Of a DNA stretch of 64,000 bases, positions 9,200 to 17,672 are shown in pieces (position 1 is the stretch's first letter; each line of letters opens with the position of its first letter). The notes below the pieces were generated by a model, which was given only the letters and a program-made list of their open reading frames with translations, did not search any database and was not told the origin of the DNA. A program made the position numbers and the translations under genes. This stretch comes from Ignavibacteria bacterium (GTDB lineage: Bacteria > Bacteroidota > Ignavibacteria > Kapaibacteriales > Kapaibacteriaceae): assembly GCA_016873895.1 (NCBI GenBank), contig VGVV01000003.1, forward strand, positions 1 through 64,000, in the 5' to 3' direction.

Positions 9200-10806
9200 A
9201 TACACGAGAACTCTTTACAAACCTGGCCAGAGCAGCAGTTCGCGGTCCAGGACCATTCGACGGGGCCCCGCTCGACGTGCAAGGCGGCCTTGAGGAATAC
9301 ACACAGCCTCTGACGCTTGAGGATGTCTACCACCTGTACCGCCGCTTAAGTTTCGGAATCTCGGTTCCAGACGCGCGGGTATTGGTAGGCAAGACAGCAG
9401 GAGAAGTTGTGGATGCGCTGCTGGGTCCGGACACACCTCCAGACCACGCCAAGCCGATGCAGTTCAATAAGTGGCGCGACCCAGTCTCGGGTGAGATGGT
9501 TGAGTACACAGAGAACCCGCAGGGAGCAGACTTGCAGACGCGCTTTGCTATCGAAGCATGGTGGCGTGGTAATCACTCCAAGCTCTCGACGTGGTGGCTG
9601 CAGACAATGGTTCGCGACGCTACGGCGATAGAGAAGGTAACGCTGTTCTGGATGAGCCACTGGACGTCTGAGTTTAGCTTCGACGAACAATACCTGGTTC
9701 CACAGACGATACTTAACCAATACAACCTGCTTAGGAATGATCGCTTAGGCGACTTCCGACAAATGGCATTGGACATGACGCTTGATAATGCCATGCTGCA
9801 TTATTTGGGTGGTACGTACAACGAGGTTGGGCGTCCGAACGAGAACTACGCACGCGAGCTCATGGAGCTCTACACAACGGGTATTGGCCATTACACCGAG
9901 GGCGACGTGCAGCAAGCTGCGCGAGTACTTACCGGCTGGAAAGCATCCCGCTATAACGATATGCCTGCCCCGAACGGTATGTATGTTTCATGGTTCGACG
10001 CCAACAGACACGACACCGGAGCCAAGGAGTTCATGGGCGTAACAATACCTGCGCGTACCGCCGATAACAACACGGCATTCCAGGTGAAGAACGAAGAGAT
10101 CCGCGAACTCATTAACATCCTGTTCCGCGTTCGCCCAGAGGCTATCTCGCGCTTTATGGCGCGCAAAGCATATCTGTTCTTCGTCTATAGCTCAGGGGGC
10201 GAGGTAGACCCACAAGTAGTTAACGAGCTTGCTGCGGAATTCCGCGCTTCGGACTTCAAATTGCGTCCTCTCTTCCGTAAGATCCTTACCAGCAGTCATT
10301 TCTTCGATCCGGCACTGCGTGGAGCGCAAATCAAAACACCAGTTGAATACGTGGCATCGCTTATGAAGCAGCTACGATTGGACGATGGCCAGATTGTGGC
10401 GCTCGATCCACAGTCGTGGGTGCGCACGATGGATCAGACAATGTTCGACCCACCAAACGTAGCCGGATGGCCGGGATACCGCTCGTGGATTAGCACGAAT
10501 ACATATCCGCGACGTCGCGACTTTGCAAAGAAGGCCATCGATAGTATTCCAGATGCTAAGGCGTTAGACTTTATCAAGGAATTCCCAGACTACGATGATC
10601 CTGCAAAGTTTGTTGCCGAAGTGGCAAAGTATATGCTGCCGGTTGCTGTAAGCGCCGAGCGTCTTGCATACTATAAGAGCACTCTATTGGAAGGCCAGCC
10701 AGATTACACGTGGAATGAAAAGTTGCAGCAGGCCGCCAGTGCATCACGCTCGTTCAAACTTTTATTAAAGGCAATGGCCGTAGCACCTGATTTCCAGTTG
10801 TGCTAA
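9196..10806 (+). CDS. DUF1800 family protein
   Basis: The 536-residue protein matches the DUF1800 family, which is commonly encoded next to DUF1501 in Bacteroidota, Planctomycetes and proteobacteria. Visible family features are the N-terminal LYRRLSFGISVPDARVLV region, the WWLQTMVRDATAIEKVTLFWMSHW block, GRPNENYARELMELYTTGIGHY, and ARVLTGWK. No ordinary signal peptide is seen. The ATG overlaps the previous stop by 4 bp. It is followed 37 bp downstream by the DUF1501 gene, so the three genes form one operon. The biochemical function of the family is not established. Confidence 0.93.
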   Translation: MNTRELFTNLARAAVRGPGPFDGAPLDVQGGLEEYTQPLTLEDVYHLYRRLSFGISVPDARVLVGKTAGEVVDALLGPDTPPDHAKPMQFNKWRDPVSGEMVEYTENPQGADLQTRFAIEAWWRGNHSKLSTWWLQTMVRDATAIEKVTLFWMSHWTSEFSFDEQYLVPQTILNQYNLLRNDRLGDFRQMALDMTLDNAMLHYLGGTYNEVGRPNENYARELMELYTTGIGHYTEGDVQQAARVLTGWKASRYNDMPAPNGMYVSWFDANRHDTGAKEFMGVTIPARTADNNTAFQVKNEEIRELINILFRVRPEAISRFMARKAYLFFVYSSGGEVDPQVVNELAAEFRASDFKLRPLFRKILTSSHFFDPALRGAQIKTPVEYVASLMKQLRLDDGQIVALDPQSWVRTMDQTMFDPPNVAGWPGYRSWISTNTYPRRRDFAKKAIDSIPDAKALDFIKEFPDYDDPAKFVAEVAKYMLPVAVSAERLAYYKSTLLEGQPDYTWNEKLQQAASASRSFKLLLKAMAVAPDFQLC

Positions 10807-10843
10807 GCCCCCTATCACTGAACTTGATCGTAAAGGTAATCCG

Positions 10844-12406
10844 ATGAAACGTCGCTCCTTTCTCGCTACTACAGCTGCAGCAGCAGTAGGAACCCAAGTG
10901 CTCGGGGGTGTGCCACTGCGTGCATTCACTCCAACGAATCTTCCGCAACAGTTAACGGCCGACGACGATCGCATTTTGATCGTGATCCAGATGTTCGGCG
11001 GTAATGATGGTCTCAATACCATCCTTCCTGTGGATGATCCAGAGTACTACAAAATCAGACCAACGATTGCTGTGCCGAAAGAAAAAGCAATCAATGTTCT
11101 TTCTCGGGTGTACATGCACCCGTCGCTGGCACCGAAAGACCGCTACGGGTTTCCGCAGTTGTTCGAAGACGGACGTCTGGCGATTGTGCAAGGTGTGGGA
11201 TATGAAAATCCCAACCTGTCGCACTTCCGCTCCACAGATATCTGGTTAAGCGGATTCAATTCGTCAGACCCAGAAAAGCGTTTACTCGATGGTTGGCTCG
11301 GACGCTACTGGTCGAACAAGATCAATGGCTTCCCCGAGGTGCTTCCTGATGATCCAATCGCCGTGCAAATCGGTGGTTCGCTGTCTATGTTGCTGCAAAG
11401 CCCGAACGGCGACATCGGTATAGCACTAACAGACCCACAAAAGTTTTTTGAGCTGGGTCAGGGACTGTCGCCAGATATGGCTGTTATGCCCGAGAACACG
11501 CGTTACGGACGTGAATTCAACTTTGTGCGCACAGTGGCTGAGCAATGCGACAAGTATTCAACAGTTGTGAAGGGATCGTTTGATAAGGGCAAAAACGTTG
11601 CTTCGTACTCAGACAACGGATTTGTGCAGCAAATGAAACTCGTTGCTCGATTGATCAGCGGTGGATTGAAGTCGAAGATCTTCCTTGTTGCAATGGGTGG
11701 TTTTGACACCCACGTTCAGCAGCAGGATGACAATCTTGCTGGCCTACATCCATACCTACTTGAGCAGCTTGCAACTGGTGTTGGTGCTTTTATGCAAGAT
11801 GCACTGGCCCAAGGATTCGCTGATCGTGTTGTTGGTATGACGGTTTCCGAGTTCGGACGTCGTGTTCAAGAAAACGGCAGCCGCGGAACAGACCACGGCG
11901 CATCATCGGTGCAGTTCGTCTTTGGTAACGGTGTACGTGCCGGTGTATATGGTCAGGTTCCAGACTTGCAGAACCTCGATGGTAACGGCGATGCCCGCTA
12001 CCAGTGGGACTTCCGTCGTGTCTATGCCGACGTGCTCGAGAATTGGTTCGGTGGTACTCCTCAGGATACCGAAAACGTGCTTGAAGATCGTGTACTGCCA
12101 TTGGGCATTCTGCAGCGTCCAACGAGCGTAGAAGACTTCTACGAGGGTAGAACACAGGTTGAAGTTCGCGTTGCTCCTAATCCAGCCTCGACGCACGCTA
12201 CGCTTGAATGGCAGCAGTCAGTGCCGGCAGTGGTTACAGTAGAGCTCTATGGAACCGAGGGGCGCTTCGTGCAAAAAGTGTTTGCTGATCGCGTTCTGCC
12301 AGGAACGGTTAGTGTGCCAATCACGAACGTTAGTACCGGTTCTTACCTGTGCGCAGTATCGATCAACGGCGCTCGCACGGTTGTACCACTGACGGTAGTG
12401 CGATAG
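10844..12406 (+). CDS. DUF1501 family protein with Tat signal and C-terminal sorting domain
   Basis: The 520-residue protein begins with a twin-arginine-type signal (MKRRSFLATTAAAAVGTQVLGG), which indicates export in folded form. The body is a DUF1501 domain (MFGGNDGLNTILPVDDPEYY, MGGFDTHVQQ, EFGRRVQENGSRGTDHGASS); DUF1501 belongs to the alkaline-phosphatase-like fold. The last 80 or so residues (VRVAPNPASTHATLEW ... GSYLCAVSINGARTV) resemble the Por/T9SS C-terminal sorting domain. A Tat signal combined with a T9SS-like tail is notable, since T9SS cargo normally uses Sec. It is the last gene of the operon OmpA-like/DUF1800/DUF1501. Confidence 0.93.
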   Translation: MKRRSFLATTAAAAVGTQVLGGVPLRAFTPTNLPQQLTADDDRILIVIQMFGGNDGLNTILPVDDPEYYKIRPTIAVPKEKAINVLSRVYMHPSLAPKDRYGFPQLFEDGRLAIVQGVGYENPNLSHFRSTDIWLSGFNSSDPEKRLLDGWLGRYWSNKINGFPEVLPDDPIAVQIGGSLSMLLQSPNGDIGIALTDPQKFFELGQGLSPDMAVMPENTRYGREFNFVRTVAEQCDKYSTVVKGSFDKGKNVASYSDNGFVQQMKLVARLISGGLKSKIFLVAMGGFDTHVQQQDDNLAGLHPYLLEQLATGVGAFMQDALAQGFADRVVGMTVSEFGRRVQENGSRGTDHGASSVQFVFGNGVRAGVYGQVPDLQNLDGNGDARYQWDFRRVYADVLENWFGGTPQDTENVLEDRVLPLGILQRPTSVEDFYEGRTQVEVRVAPNPASTHATLEWQQSVPAVVTVELYGTEGRFVQKVFADRVLPGTVSVPITNVSTGSYLCAVSINGARTVVPLTVVR

Positions 12407-12417
12407 GGGAAAGGTAT

Positions 12418-12448
12418 TTTGCCATCTCTGTCTTGATCGCTATCTTCG
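12418..12448 (+). promoter_or_regulatory. Promoter of tRNA-Leu (TTTG-19-TATCTTCG)
   Basis: TTTG at 12418-12421, a 19-bp spacer, and TATCTTCG at 12441-12448 match the Bacteroidota consensus TTTG-N19-TAnnTTTG with one mismatch. The -7 element ends 11 bp before the tRNA 5' end. This is the best two-box promoter in the window and supports the phylum assignment. Confidence 0.7.
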
Positions 12449-12459
12449 CATCCCTCGAT

Positions 12460-12543
12460 GCGGAAGTGGCGAAATTGGCAGACGCACCATCTTGAGGGGG
12501 TGGCGCTCGCAAGGGCGTACGGGTTCAAGTCCCGTCTTCCGCA
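12460..12543 (+). tRNA. tRNA-Leu (anticodon GAG)
   Basis: This 84-nt type II tRNA has acceptor arms GCGGAAG and CTTCCGC, an anticodon stem CCATC/GGTGG with loop TTGAGGG (anticodon GAG, reading CUC/CUU), a long variable arm, and the T loop GGTTCAAGTCC. The discriminator is A and CCA is not encoded. The long variable arm and the bases around the D loop fit leucine. Confidence 0.97.
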
Positions 12544-12555
12544 CACAGATAATAC

Positions 12556-12592
12556 AAAGGGGCTAGCAAAATCTGCTGGTCCCTTTTCTTTT
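12556..12592. terminator. Probable intrinsic terminator between tRNA-Leu and the convergent propeller gene
   Basis: AAAGGGGCTAGCA (12556-12568) pairs with TGCTGGTCCCTTT (12574-12586) over 13 bp with two G-U pairs and a five-base loop, followed by a T-rich tail (TCTTTT). It lies just after tRNA-Leu and just before the stop of the leftward gene that ends at 12594, so it may serve both directions. Confidence 0.7.
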
Positions 12593-12593
12593 G

Positions 12594-14855
12594 TTATCTC
12601 GTAACGGCGATCTTTACAACAGAGCTGCTGCTGGTGCTTGCGCTCGAAATAGAGGCGATATAGATGCCAGGAGGCACATAGTTGCCATGAACGTCGCGAC
12701 CATCCCAAAGCACCTGCCTGCCGCGAGCTACAATGGCAGAAACGAGTATGCCGCCGGAGGTCATGATGCGCACTTCTGAATCAGTAGCCAGTCCATCGAC
12801 AACAAGGCTCTCGTCTGTGCCCGCACGAAATGGCTGAGGGAAGCACCTGAGGTCAAAGTTTGGCAGCGGACGCATCGAGCTTGTTCGCGCAACACTGCAG
12901 CCTTTCAAGGTACCAAAGTATGCTAATCCCGTAGCCGGGTCTATGGCGATAGATCGAACATTGTTGTCGAGTAGGGGGCTTGTTGCTGTAGTAATGGTGG
13001 CGAGCACTTCAATGCCGCTTTCATCGAGAACAAATACGCCATTGGTGGTAGCAACCCATTTGTAGTTCAGGGCATCAATAAAAACGTCGTTGATGTACGT
13101 AGAAGACATCACCGAAACACGGCGCACGTATGGTATGGCAGTGTTACTAAGATTCCATGGACTCGAGATTACTGCTAGCCCCTTTGCTGTTCCAATCCAT
13201 ATTGCTCCGTTGAGGTCTGTGGCAAGCGACGTTACCACGTTGTCTTGGAGCTGGGAATTACTGATGAGAATCCTATTGCAAACATCATCATCGGTATCTG
13301 GCGTGTTCCTATCGTTGTAACCCAGCAGGCCCCTGCTATCGGGGCTGCCGCACCAAACACCTCCGTTATTATCAACCGTCATCGAGCGAAACAAATTCTC
13401 GCGCACATTGGAGCAGTTTTGTCGAAAACTCCACTGATTTGACTGATCAGACACAGCGAATACGCGATCTGTGCTTTGTTCGTTCATCACGATTGTGCGG
13501 CCGTAGCGGTCAGTGGCTACTTCCGATACGAGAATATAGTTGGAATCGGCAGGTATCCCACGTAGAGATGAATTTGTAGCATTAACTGCTGTAACAGACA
13601 GCGCACCATCACTGTGTGTGCATCGCAGTGCGCCGCGACCCCATGTACCAATCCATACTGAGCCGTCTGCTAGGGCGCTCACACGATAACATCCGTTCGA
13701 TGTTAGCAGGGGCTCGGTTGCCGTGTTTAACGACCGCCACATAGCACCATCAAAAACGTTTATGCCTTGTCCGCCGTAGCCACCATCGGTGTGCGTAGCC
13801 GCCCATATCCATCCTTGAGTGTCGATGGTGATGTCTGTGAACTGATTCGAAAGGGGCGAATTGGCATCTCGGCTTGTTTGCCATTGATCATTGGCAATCC
13901 ATCCCATGCCAACTTCTTTCACAAACGTGATGATGCTCGTACCGAATGCATCAGAGGTTACTACTCTGTGTCCGTCGATGGGCCCAGGAATAGGGCTCTG
14001 CAGTGTAAGGGGCTTACCATCGATAAGGATTTCGGCGTTGGTGCTAACCACAATCGATGTGTCATTGCGAACACTCAGACTGTTAATGTCTCGAAGGGCA
14101 GTTTGCACAAGCCAGAATCTGTTGGATTTCCATGTGAAGACGCGGCGTGCGGAAGCAACAACAAGCGTTGTTCCATTCGAGGCAAGATGGATAATCGGTT
14201 CTGTGGAATCCGGAAGACCAACAGCAGAGCCGAGCACGGACCATGCAGACGGCAATCGAAGTGTTGGTACATCGAGGCGCGCATTGACCACTACACCATT
14301 GACGATTGCCCATAATGCTTGGTCAAAGAATGCAAGTGCGGCAACCTTCGACTTTTCAGGGAAGGGGCCAATACGATCGATGGTTTCAACAAAGAGCCCC
14401 TTGTTTGCATGAAGAAGCACAATGCCAAATTCTGTAGCCATACCAATGGTATCGCCGCGCTGGGCAAAGTCAAGTATTGAGCGCTTCGGATACTGGCTTG
14501 CACGTTGGATGTCGCTTACTTTAGTCCAAGTTGCCGATGCAGCATTGAAGACATCGAGCGATCCGTCTCGTTGTCCCACGTACGAGGAGCCGGACGATTT
14601 ATCGCAATAGATTGCCGTGCACTCAAGCGTGCTGAGTCCATTTACATTGTCGTATTTCGTGCTCCGCGCCTCACGCAACCACGTTCGCTGAACGCCACCC
14701 GAAGTGGCAACCCAAACCGACCCATCGGCGTCTGCATCGGCGTCGCGAACTTCACGTGTTGATGAGATAGTTCTCCAATCGCTAACATACACTTGTTGCG
14801 CATGAGATATGCGCATGCTTGTGACAATCACGAGTACGATTGCTAGTAGTCTCAT
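12594..14855 (-). CDS. Exported beta-propeller protein with T9SS-like C-terminal domain
   Basis: The 753-residue protein starts with a signal peptide (MRLLAIVLVIVTSMRISHAQ). Its body is made of repeated blades of the two-component-regulator-propeller type (WVATSGGVQRTW, IWAATHTDGGYGGQGINVFDG, GGVWCGSPDSRGLLGYND, IWIGTAKGLAVISSPWN, KWVATTNGVFVLDESG). The last 90 residues (NFDLRCFPQPFRAGTDE ... WDGRDVHGNYVPPGIYIASI) are a FlgD-like/T9SS sorting domain. The ATG at 14855 is chosen because the signal peptide begins there and a longer reading would run deep into ribH. No kinase domain follows the propeller, so it is a secreted or surface protein rather than a hybrid sensor. It is the last gene of the murI operon. 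Confidence 0.85.
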   Translation of the reverse strand: MRLLAIVLVIVTSMRISHAQQVYVSDWRTISSTREVRDADADADGSVWVATSGGVQRTWLREARSTKYDNVNGLSTLECTAIYCDKSSGSSYVGQRDGSLDVFNAASATWTKVSDIQRASQYPKRSILDFAQRGDTIGMATEFGIVLLHANKGLFVETIDRIGPFPEKSKVAALAFFDQALWAIVNGVVVNARLDVPTLRLPSAWSVLGSAVGLPDSTEPIIHLASNGTTLVVASARRVFTWKSNRFWLVQTALRDINSLSVRNDTSIVVSTNAEILIDGKPLTLQSPIPGPIDGHRVVTSDAFGTSIITFVKEVGMGWIANDQWQTSRDANSPLSNQFTDITIDTQGWIWAATHTDGGYGGQGINVFDGAMWRSLNTATEPLLTSNGCYRVSALADGSVWIGTWGRGALRCTHSDGALSVTAVNATNSSLRGIPADSNYILVSEVATDRYGRTIVMNEQSTDRVFAVSDQSNQWSFRQNCSNVRENLFRSMTVDNNGGVWCGSPDSRGLLGYNDRNTPDTDDDVCNRILISNSQLQDNVVTSLATDLNGAIWIGTAKGLAVISSPWNLSNTAIPYVRRVSVMSSTYINDVFIDALNYKWVATTNGVFVLDESGIEVLATITTATSPLLDNNVRSIAIDPATGLAYFGTLKGCSVARTSSMRPLPNFDLRCFPQPFRAGTDESLVVDGLATDSEVRIMTSGGILVSAIVARGRQVLWDGRDVHGNYVPPGIYIASISSASTSSSSVVKIAVTR

Positions 14856-14865
14856 GGTTATAGCC

Positions 14866-15354
14866 TTAGGCAGAACGTAGAGTGCGAATGAGGTCGGCGG
14901 TATATAGTGCTGCGAGGGCAGACTCGCGTCCCTTATGTCCAGCAGAGCCCCCTGCACGATCCCAAGCTTGTTCAACGGTTTCGGTGGTAAGCACGCCAGC
15001 AATACACGGAACGCCCGTAGCAAGGGCAATATCTTGCAGGCTATGCATCACAGGAGAAGCAACGTATTCAAAGTGAGCTGTCTCACCACGCACAACAACG
15101 CCCAGTGCTATCACGGCGTCTACGCCAGTATGTTCTATAAGGGCTTTGGCTACGACGGGTATCTCGTAACTACCAGGACATCTATGCACATGGATATGCT
15201 CGGCAGGTACGTTGTGCTCCATAAAAACATCAAGCGCCCCTTGCAACAGCACCTGAACGATGTCATCATGCCATGCAGCGGCAACAATGCCTATGCGGAG
15301 GCCGCTGGCGTTGAACGATGTGAGATCGGCAAACGTGATCGTCGATGAATTCAT
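14866..15354 (-). CDS. ribH: 6,7-dimethyl-8-ribityllumazine synthase
   Basis: This enzyme makes lumazine from the ribityl-aminouracil intermediate and dihydroxybutanone phosphate, the penultimate step of riboflavin synthesis. At 162 residues it has normal length. It has GIVAAAWHDDIVQ near the N-terminus, PGSYEIPVVAKAL, ALGVVVRGETAHFEYVA with the catalytic His, and GVPCIAGVLTTETVEQAWDRAG; the C-terminal AGHKGRESALAAL is also typical. Its ATG overlaps the stop of the PHP gene by 4 bp. ribD is 33 kb away in the window; no FMN riboswitch is seen before either gene. Confidence 0.97.
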   Translation of the reverse strand: MNSSTITFADLTSFNASGLRIGIVAAAWHDDIVQVLLQGALDVFMEHNVPAEHIHVHRCPGSYEIPVVAKALIEHTGVDAVIALGVVVRGETAHFEYVASPVMHSLQDIALATGVPCIAGVLTTETVEQAWDRAGGSAGHKGRESALAALYTADLIRTLRSA

Positions 15355-16226
15355 GCGTGTTGAGCGTTGCGGATGGTGTCCCGACGTTCTTCAAGCAACT
15401 TGAGTGCATATTCTGTTACACCAAACGTGCCGAAGTTTTGCTCGTCGTAATCACGCGAACCATGGAAGTCCGAACCACCAGTAGAGAGCAGCTGATGCTG
15501 ATTGCAAAGAACACGGTAGAACTCGCGCGTTACGTGCCAGTGTGAAGGATGATACACCTCTATGGCGTCTATGCCGGTCTCTATAAGCTCGAGGCAGGTT
15601 GCTGGGTTAGTAAAGAAGCGTCCTGGATGTGCTACAGAAAGTAGGCCACCTGCACGATGTACCATTTCTACGGCTTTGGCAATTGGGAATGGCGTCTTTG
15701 CTGCATACCCAGGCTTGCCCACATCGAGATATACATCGAATGCCTGTTGAATGGTGCTTACAACATGCTTGCGTACGAGGATCGAAGCCACGTGAGGACG
15801 GCCAATGGTAGCCCCCTTTGCCTCGTCAATAACTTCTTGGATCGAGATATTTACTCTGCAGGCATTGAGATTATGTACCATCTCATTTGCCCGACGAAGG
15901 CGGTCTTCGCGATAGAACTTCTCGTACTCCTGTACGTCCGGACTTGTGTGGTCGAGGAAGTATGCCAGAATGTGTACTTCGCGTCCGAAATCATAACAAG
16001 AGATCTCTACACCAGGTATGATCTGCAGTGATCCGTTGTAGCCTCCGTCGATCAGCGATCGATAGGCATCCATATTGTCATGATCGGTAATGGCAAGCGT
16101 GGTAAACCCCTTAGCCTCTGCTATTTCAACGAGCGCAAATGGCGATAACACGCCATCCGAACATGTTGTATGTGTGTGCATGTCTGCAACGAGCCGATTT
16201 GGGGCCACAGTTTCGGCAGAGCTCAT
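15351..16226 (-). CDS. PHP-domain phosphoesterase
   Basis: The 291-residue protein has the metal-binding signature of polymerase-and-histidinol-phosphatase (PHP) enzymes: DMHTHTTCSDG near the N-terminus, LAITDHDNMDAY, GVEISCY, VAHPGRF and a late GGSDFHG. In this single-domain form the family includes nucleotide and 5'-3' exoribonuclease-type phosphoesterases (the RNase AM/YciV type), which is the most likely activity. The ATG at 16226 overlaps the upstream stop by 4 bp (ATGA), and its own stop overlaps ribH by 4 bp. The exact substrate is not certain. Confidence 0.9.
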   Translation of the reverse strand: MSSAETVAPNRLVADMHTHTTCSDGVLSPFALVEIAEAKGFTTLAITDHDNMDAYRSLIDGGYNGSLQIIPGVEISCYDFGREVHILAYFLDHTSPDVQEYEKFYREDRLRRANEMVHNLNACRVNISIQEVIDEAKGATIGRPHVASILVRKHVVSTIQQAFDVYLDVGKPGYAAKTPFPIAKAVEMVHRAGGLLSVAHPGRFFTNPATCLELIETGIDAIEVYHPSHWHVTREFYRVLCNQHQLLSTGGSDFHGSRDYDEQNFGTFGVTEYALKLLEERRDTIRNAQHA

Positions 16227-16594
16227 TTCCTCTGCTCCTGCTTGATAAACCATGCGCGCACGATACGGCCATCCCGGCACTCATACGTGGCTACGGCATG
16301 CACGTTACCATCATCACTAAGGCCAGAGACATCTTCTTCATCGATAACAAATGGGTCGCAAACGATGCGGCTCATGAGCGTGCAATGCAGGTTTGGACGT
16401 GATGCAAACATGTTCCCGTAGCGGGTGCGTAACTCATTGATGCCGTTGCAGACTACCTCGCCAGAGGGAAGCGCAATCAGGACGATGTTCTCCGCGTAAA
16501 CAGCAGCAAAATCATCGATGTTGCGCGCATTATATGCATCCAGCTGGGCTTGTGCACACTCTGCAGGGGTCCTATGGTGTTGATTTGCCGACAC
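16223..16594 (-). CDS. NTF2-like (SnoaL-type) small protein
   Basis: This protein of about 123 residues has the shape of the NTF2/SnoaL superfamily: AQAQLDAYNARNIDDFAAVYAENIVLIALPSGEVVCNG matches the usual helix plus first strands, and a C-terminal ATYECRDGRIVRAWFI ends the cone. Members include isomerases, limonene-epoxide-hydrolase-like enzymes and non-catalytic ligand-binding proteins, so function is open. No in-frame ATG exists near the 5' end; GTG at 16594 or TTG at 16600 must be used. Its stop overlaps the PHP start. A TATCTTTG element immediately precedes it. Confidence 0.75.
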   Translation of the reverse strand: MSANQHHRTPAECAQAQLDAYNARNIDDFAAVYAENIVLIALPSGEVVCNGINELRTRYGNMFASRPNLHCTLMSRIVCDPFVIDEEDVSGLSDDGNVHAVATYECRDGRIVRAWFIKQEQRK

Positions 16595-16597
16595 ATG

Positions 16598-16605
16598 CAA
16601 AGATA
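16598..16605 (-). promoter_or_regulatory. Candidate -7 promoter element TATCTTTG
   Basis: TATCTTTG on the minus strand matches TAnnTTTG and ends 3 bp before the GTG start of the NTF2-like gene. It lies in the 25-bp gap after holA, so it could be an internal promoter for the NTF2/PHP/ribH/propeller part of the operon. No -33 match is evident. Confidence 0.4.
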
Positions 16606-16619
16606 GTCTTTACCGTGTG

Positions 16620-17672
16620 CTATTTGCTATCAAGAATGCGCGATATCAGCATTTGTACGATGAGCAATGGGGGAGTAGACGTTGATTTAACTGTGCGTTC
16701 TGCCTCGCGCAAGACGTGTATCGCACGCTCAACTCTGATTGGCCCTAGTCTGTCGAGGTAATCAAAGTGCTCACCAAGAGTCCAGGTTGGTATCCCTGTC
16801 TGCTCCGAGACCATTGCCTGATCGGGAACAAGTCTCATATCGATGAGTTTGTAGAGTTGTAGAAAGAATCGTGAGAGCATAGCAATGATGGGAAGTTCCT
16901 GACTATCGGCTGTCATCATTGCCGTAGCAATCTTCATTGCAGCAGCAGCATCGGCACGGCCGATCGCGCGCTGCAATTCAAACACGTTAAACTCGCGTGA
17001 GCTCCCGATAACATCAAAGACATCCTTCTCGGTAACCTCTGTTCGATCTCCAACGTAGAGCTTCAGCTTCTCTAATTCCATCGAAAGATCTCGCAATGAA
17101 TTGCCACAGCGCGAAATGAAGATCTCGGGAGCAGTCGCGGGCAGCGCAATCTTGCTGTCAGCGGCTCTTCTCGACACCCACTGCATAGCTTGTTGTTCTT
17201 TCAATTGGGGATATTCGGACCATGATGCCTTCTGCAGAAGCAGCGGGAATGGATACTTGAGCGCATTGATTTTCTTTGCTGCAGCTGCAGCGTTTCTCGT
17301 TACACGCGAGCCAATCCCATTGGCGCTTGGGAGAGACGCAGTGAAGAGCAAGAATGTGGTCGTGTTTGGTGCAGCAAGGTATTGTGCGAGGTTGTCGGAG
17401 GATTTTTTGCCTTTGCTGGCCGACATCTTATCTGCTCTGCGCACCCATATCACACGTTGCTCAGACATCATTGGGTACGAACGAGCAATAGAAAGCACAG
17501 AGTCTAGACTGGTTTGCTCACCATCAAGCACATCACAGTTCATGCCAGTTGCGTCGAGAGCACAGGCCGCGTCATAGAGCTTCTTTGCATCGAGTTCTAC
17601 AAGGAAGTCTTCTGCACCAAATAAGAGCAGGACAGGAGGGAATTTCTTTGATGAGATAATGTCGTTTATCAT
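16620..17672 (-). CDS. holA: DNA polymerase III, delta subunit
   Basis: The 350-residue protein is the clamp-loader subunit that opens the beta clamp. It starts with PPVLLLFGAEDFLVELDAKKL, typical of HolA, and keeps the middle motif YPMMSEQRVIWVRRAD, the LAAPNTTTFLLF segment, and the C-terminal collar region (FNVFELQRAIGRADAAAAM ... LPIIAMLSRFFLQLYKL). It normally lacks a functional P-loop, as here. Its ATG overlaps the stop of the oppC-like gene by 4 bp. It sits in an operon with murI and two permeases without obvious functional link. Confidence 0.93.
   Translation of the reverse strand: MINDIISSKKFPPVLLLFGAEDFLVELDAKKLYDAACALDATGMNCDVLDGEQTSLDSVLSIARSYPMMSEQRVIWVRRADKMSASKGKKSSDNLAQYLAAPNTTTFLLFTASLPSANGIGSRVTRNAAAAAKKINALKYPFPLLLQKASWSEYPQLKEQQAMQWVSRRAADSKIALPATAPEIFISRCGNSLRDLSMELEKLKLYVGDRTEVTEKDVFDVIGSSREFNVFELQRAIGRADAAAAMKIATAMMTADSQELPIIAMLSRFFLQLYKLIDMRLVPDQAMVSEQTGIPTWTLGEHFDYLDRLGPIRVERAIHVLREAERTVKSTSTPPLLIVQMLISRILDSK

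Noticed and set aside
12594..14855. Hybrid two-component sensor for the propeller protein
   Set aside because: No histidine kinase, receiver or DNA-binding domain follows the propeller; the C-terminus is a sorting domain.
14855..15029. N-terminal extension of the propeller protein into ribH
   Set aside because: The extension overlaps ribH in another frame and hides the signal peptide; the ATG at 14855 begins a normal signal peptide.
16594..16596. ATG as start of the NTF2-like gene
   Set aside because: This ATG is out of frame with the conserved protein; in-frame starts are GTG at 16594 or TTG at 16600.
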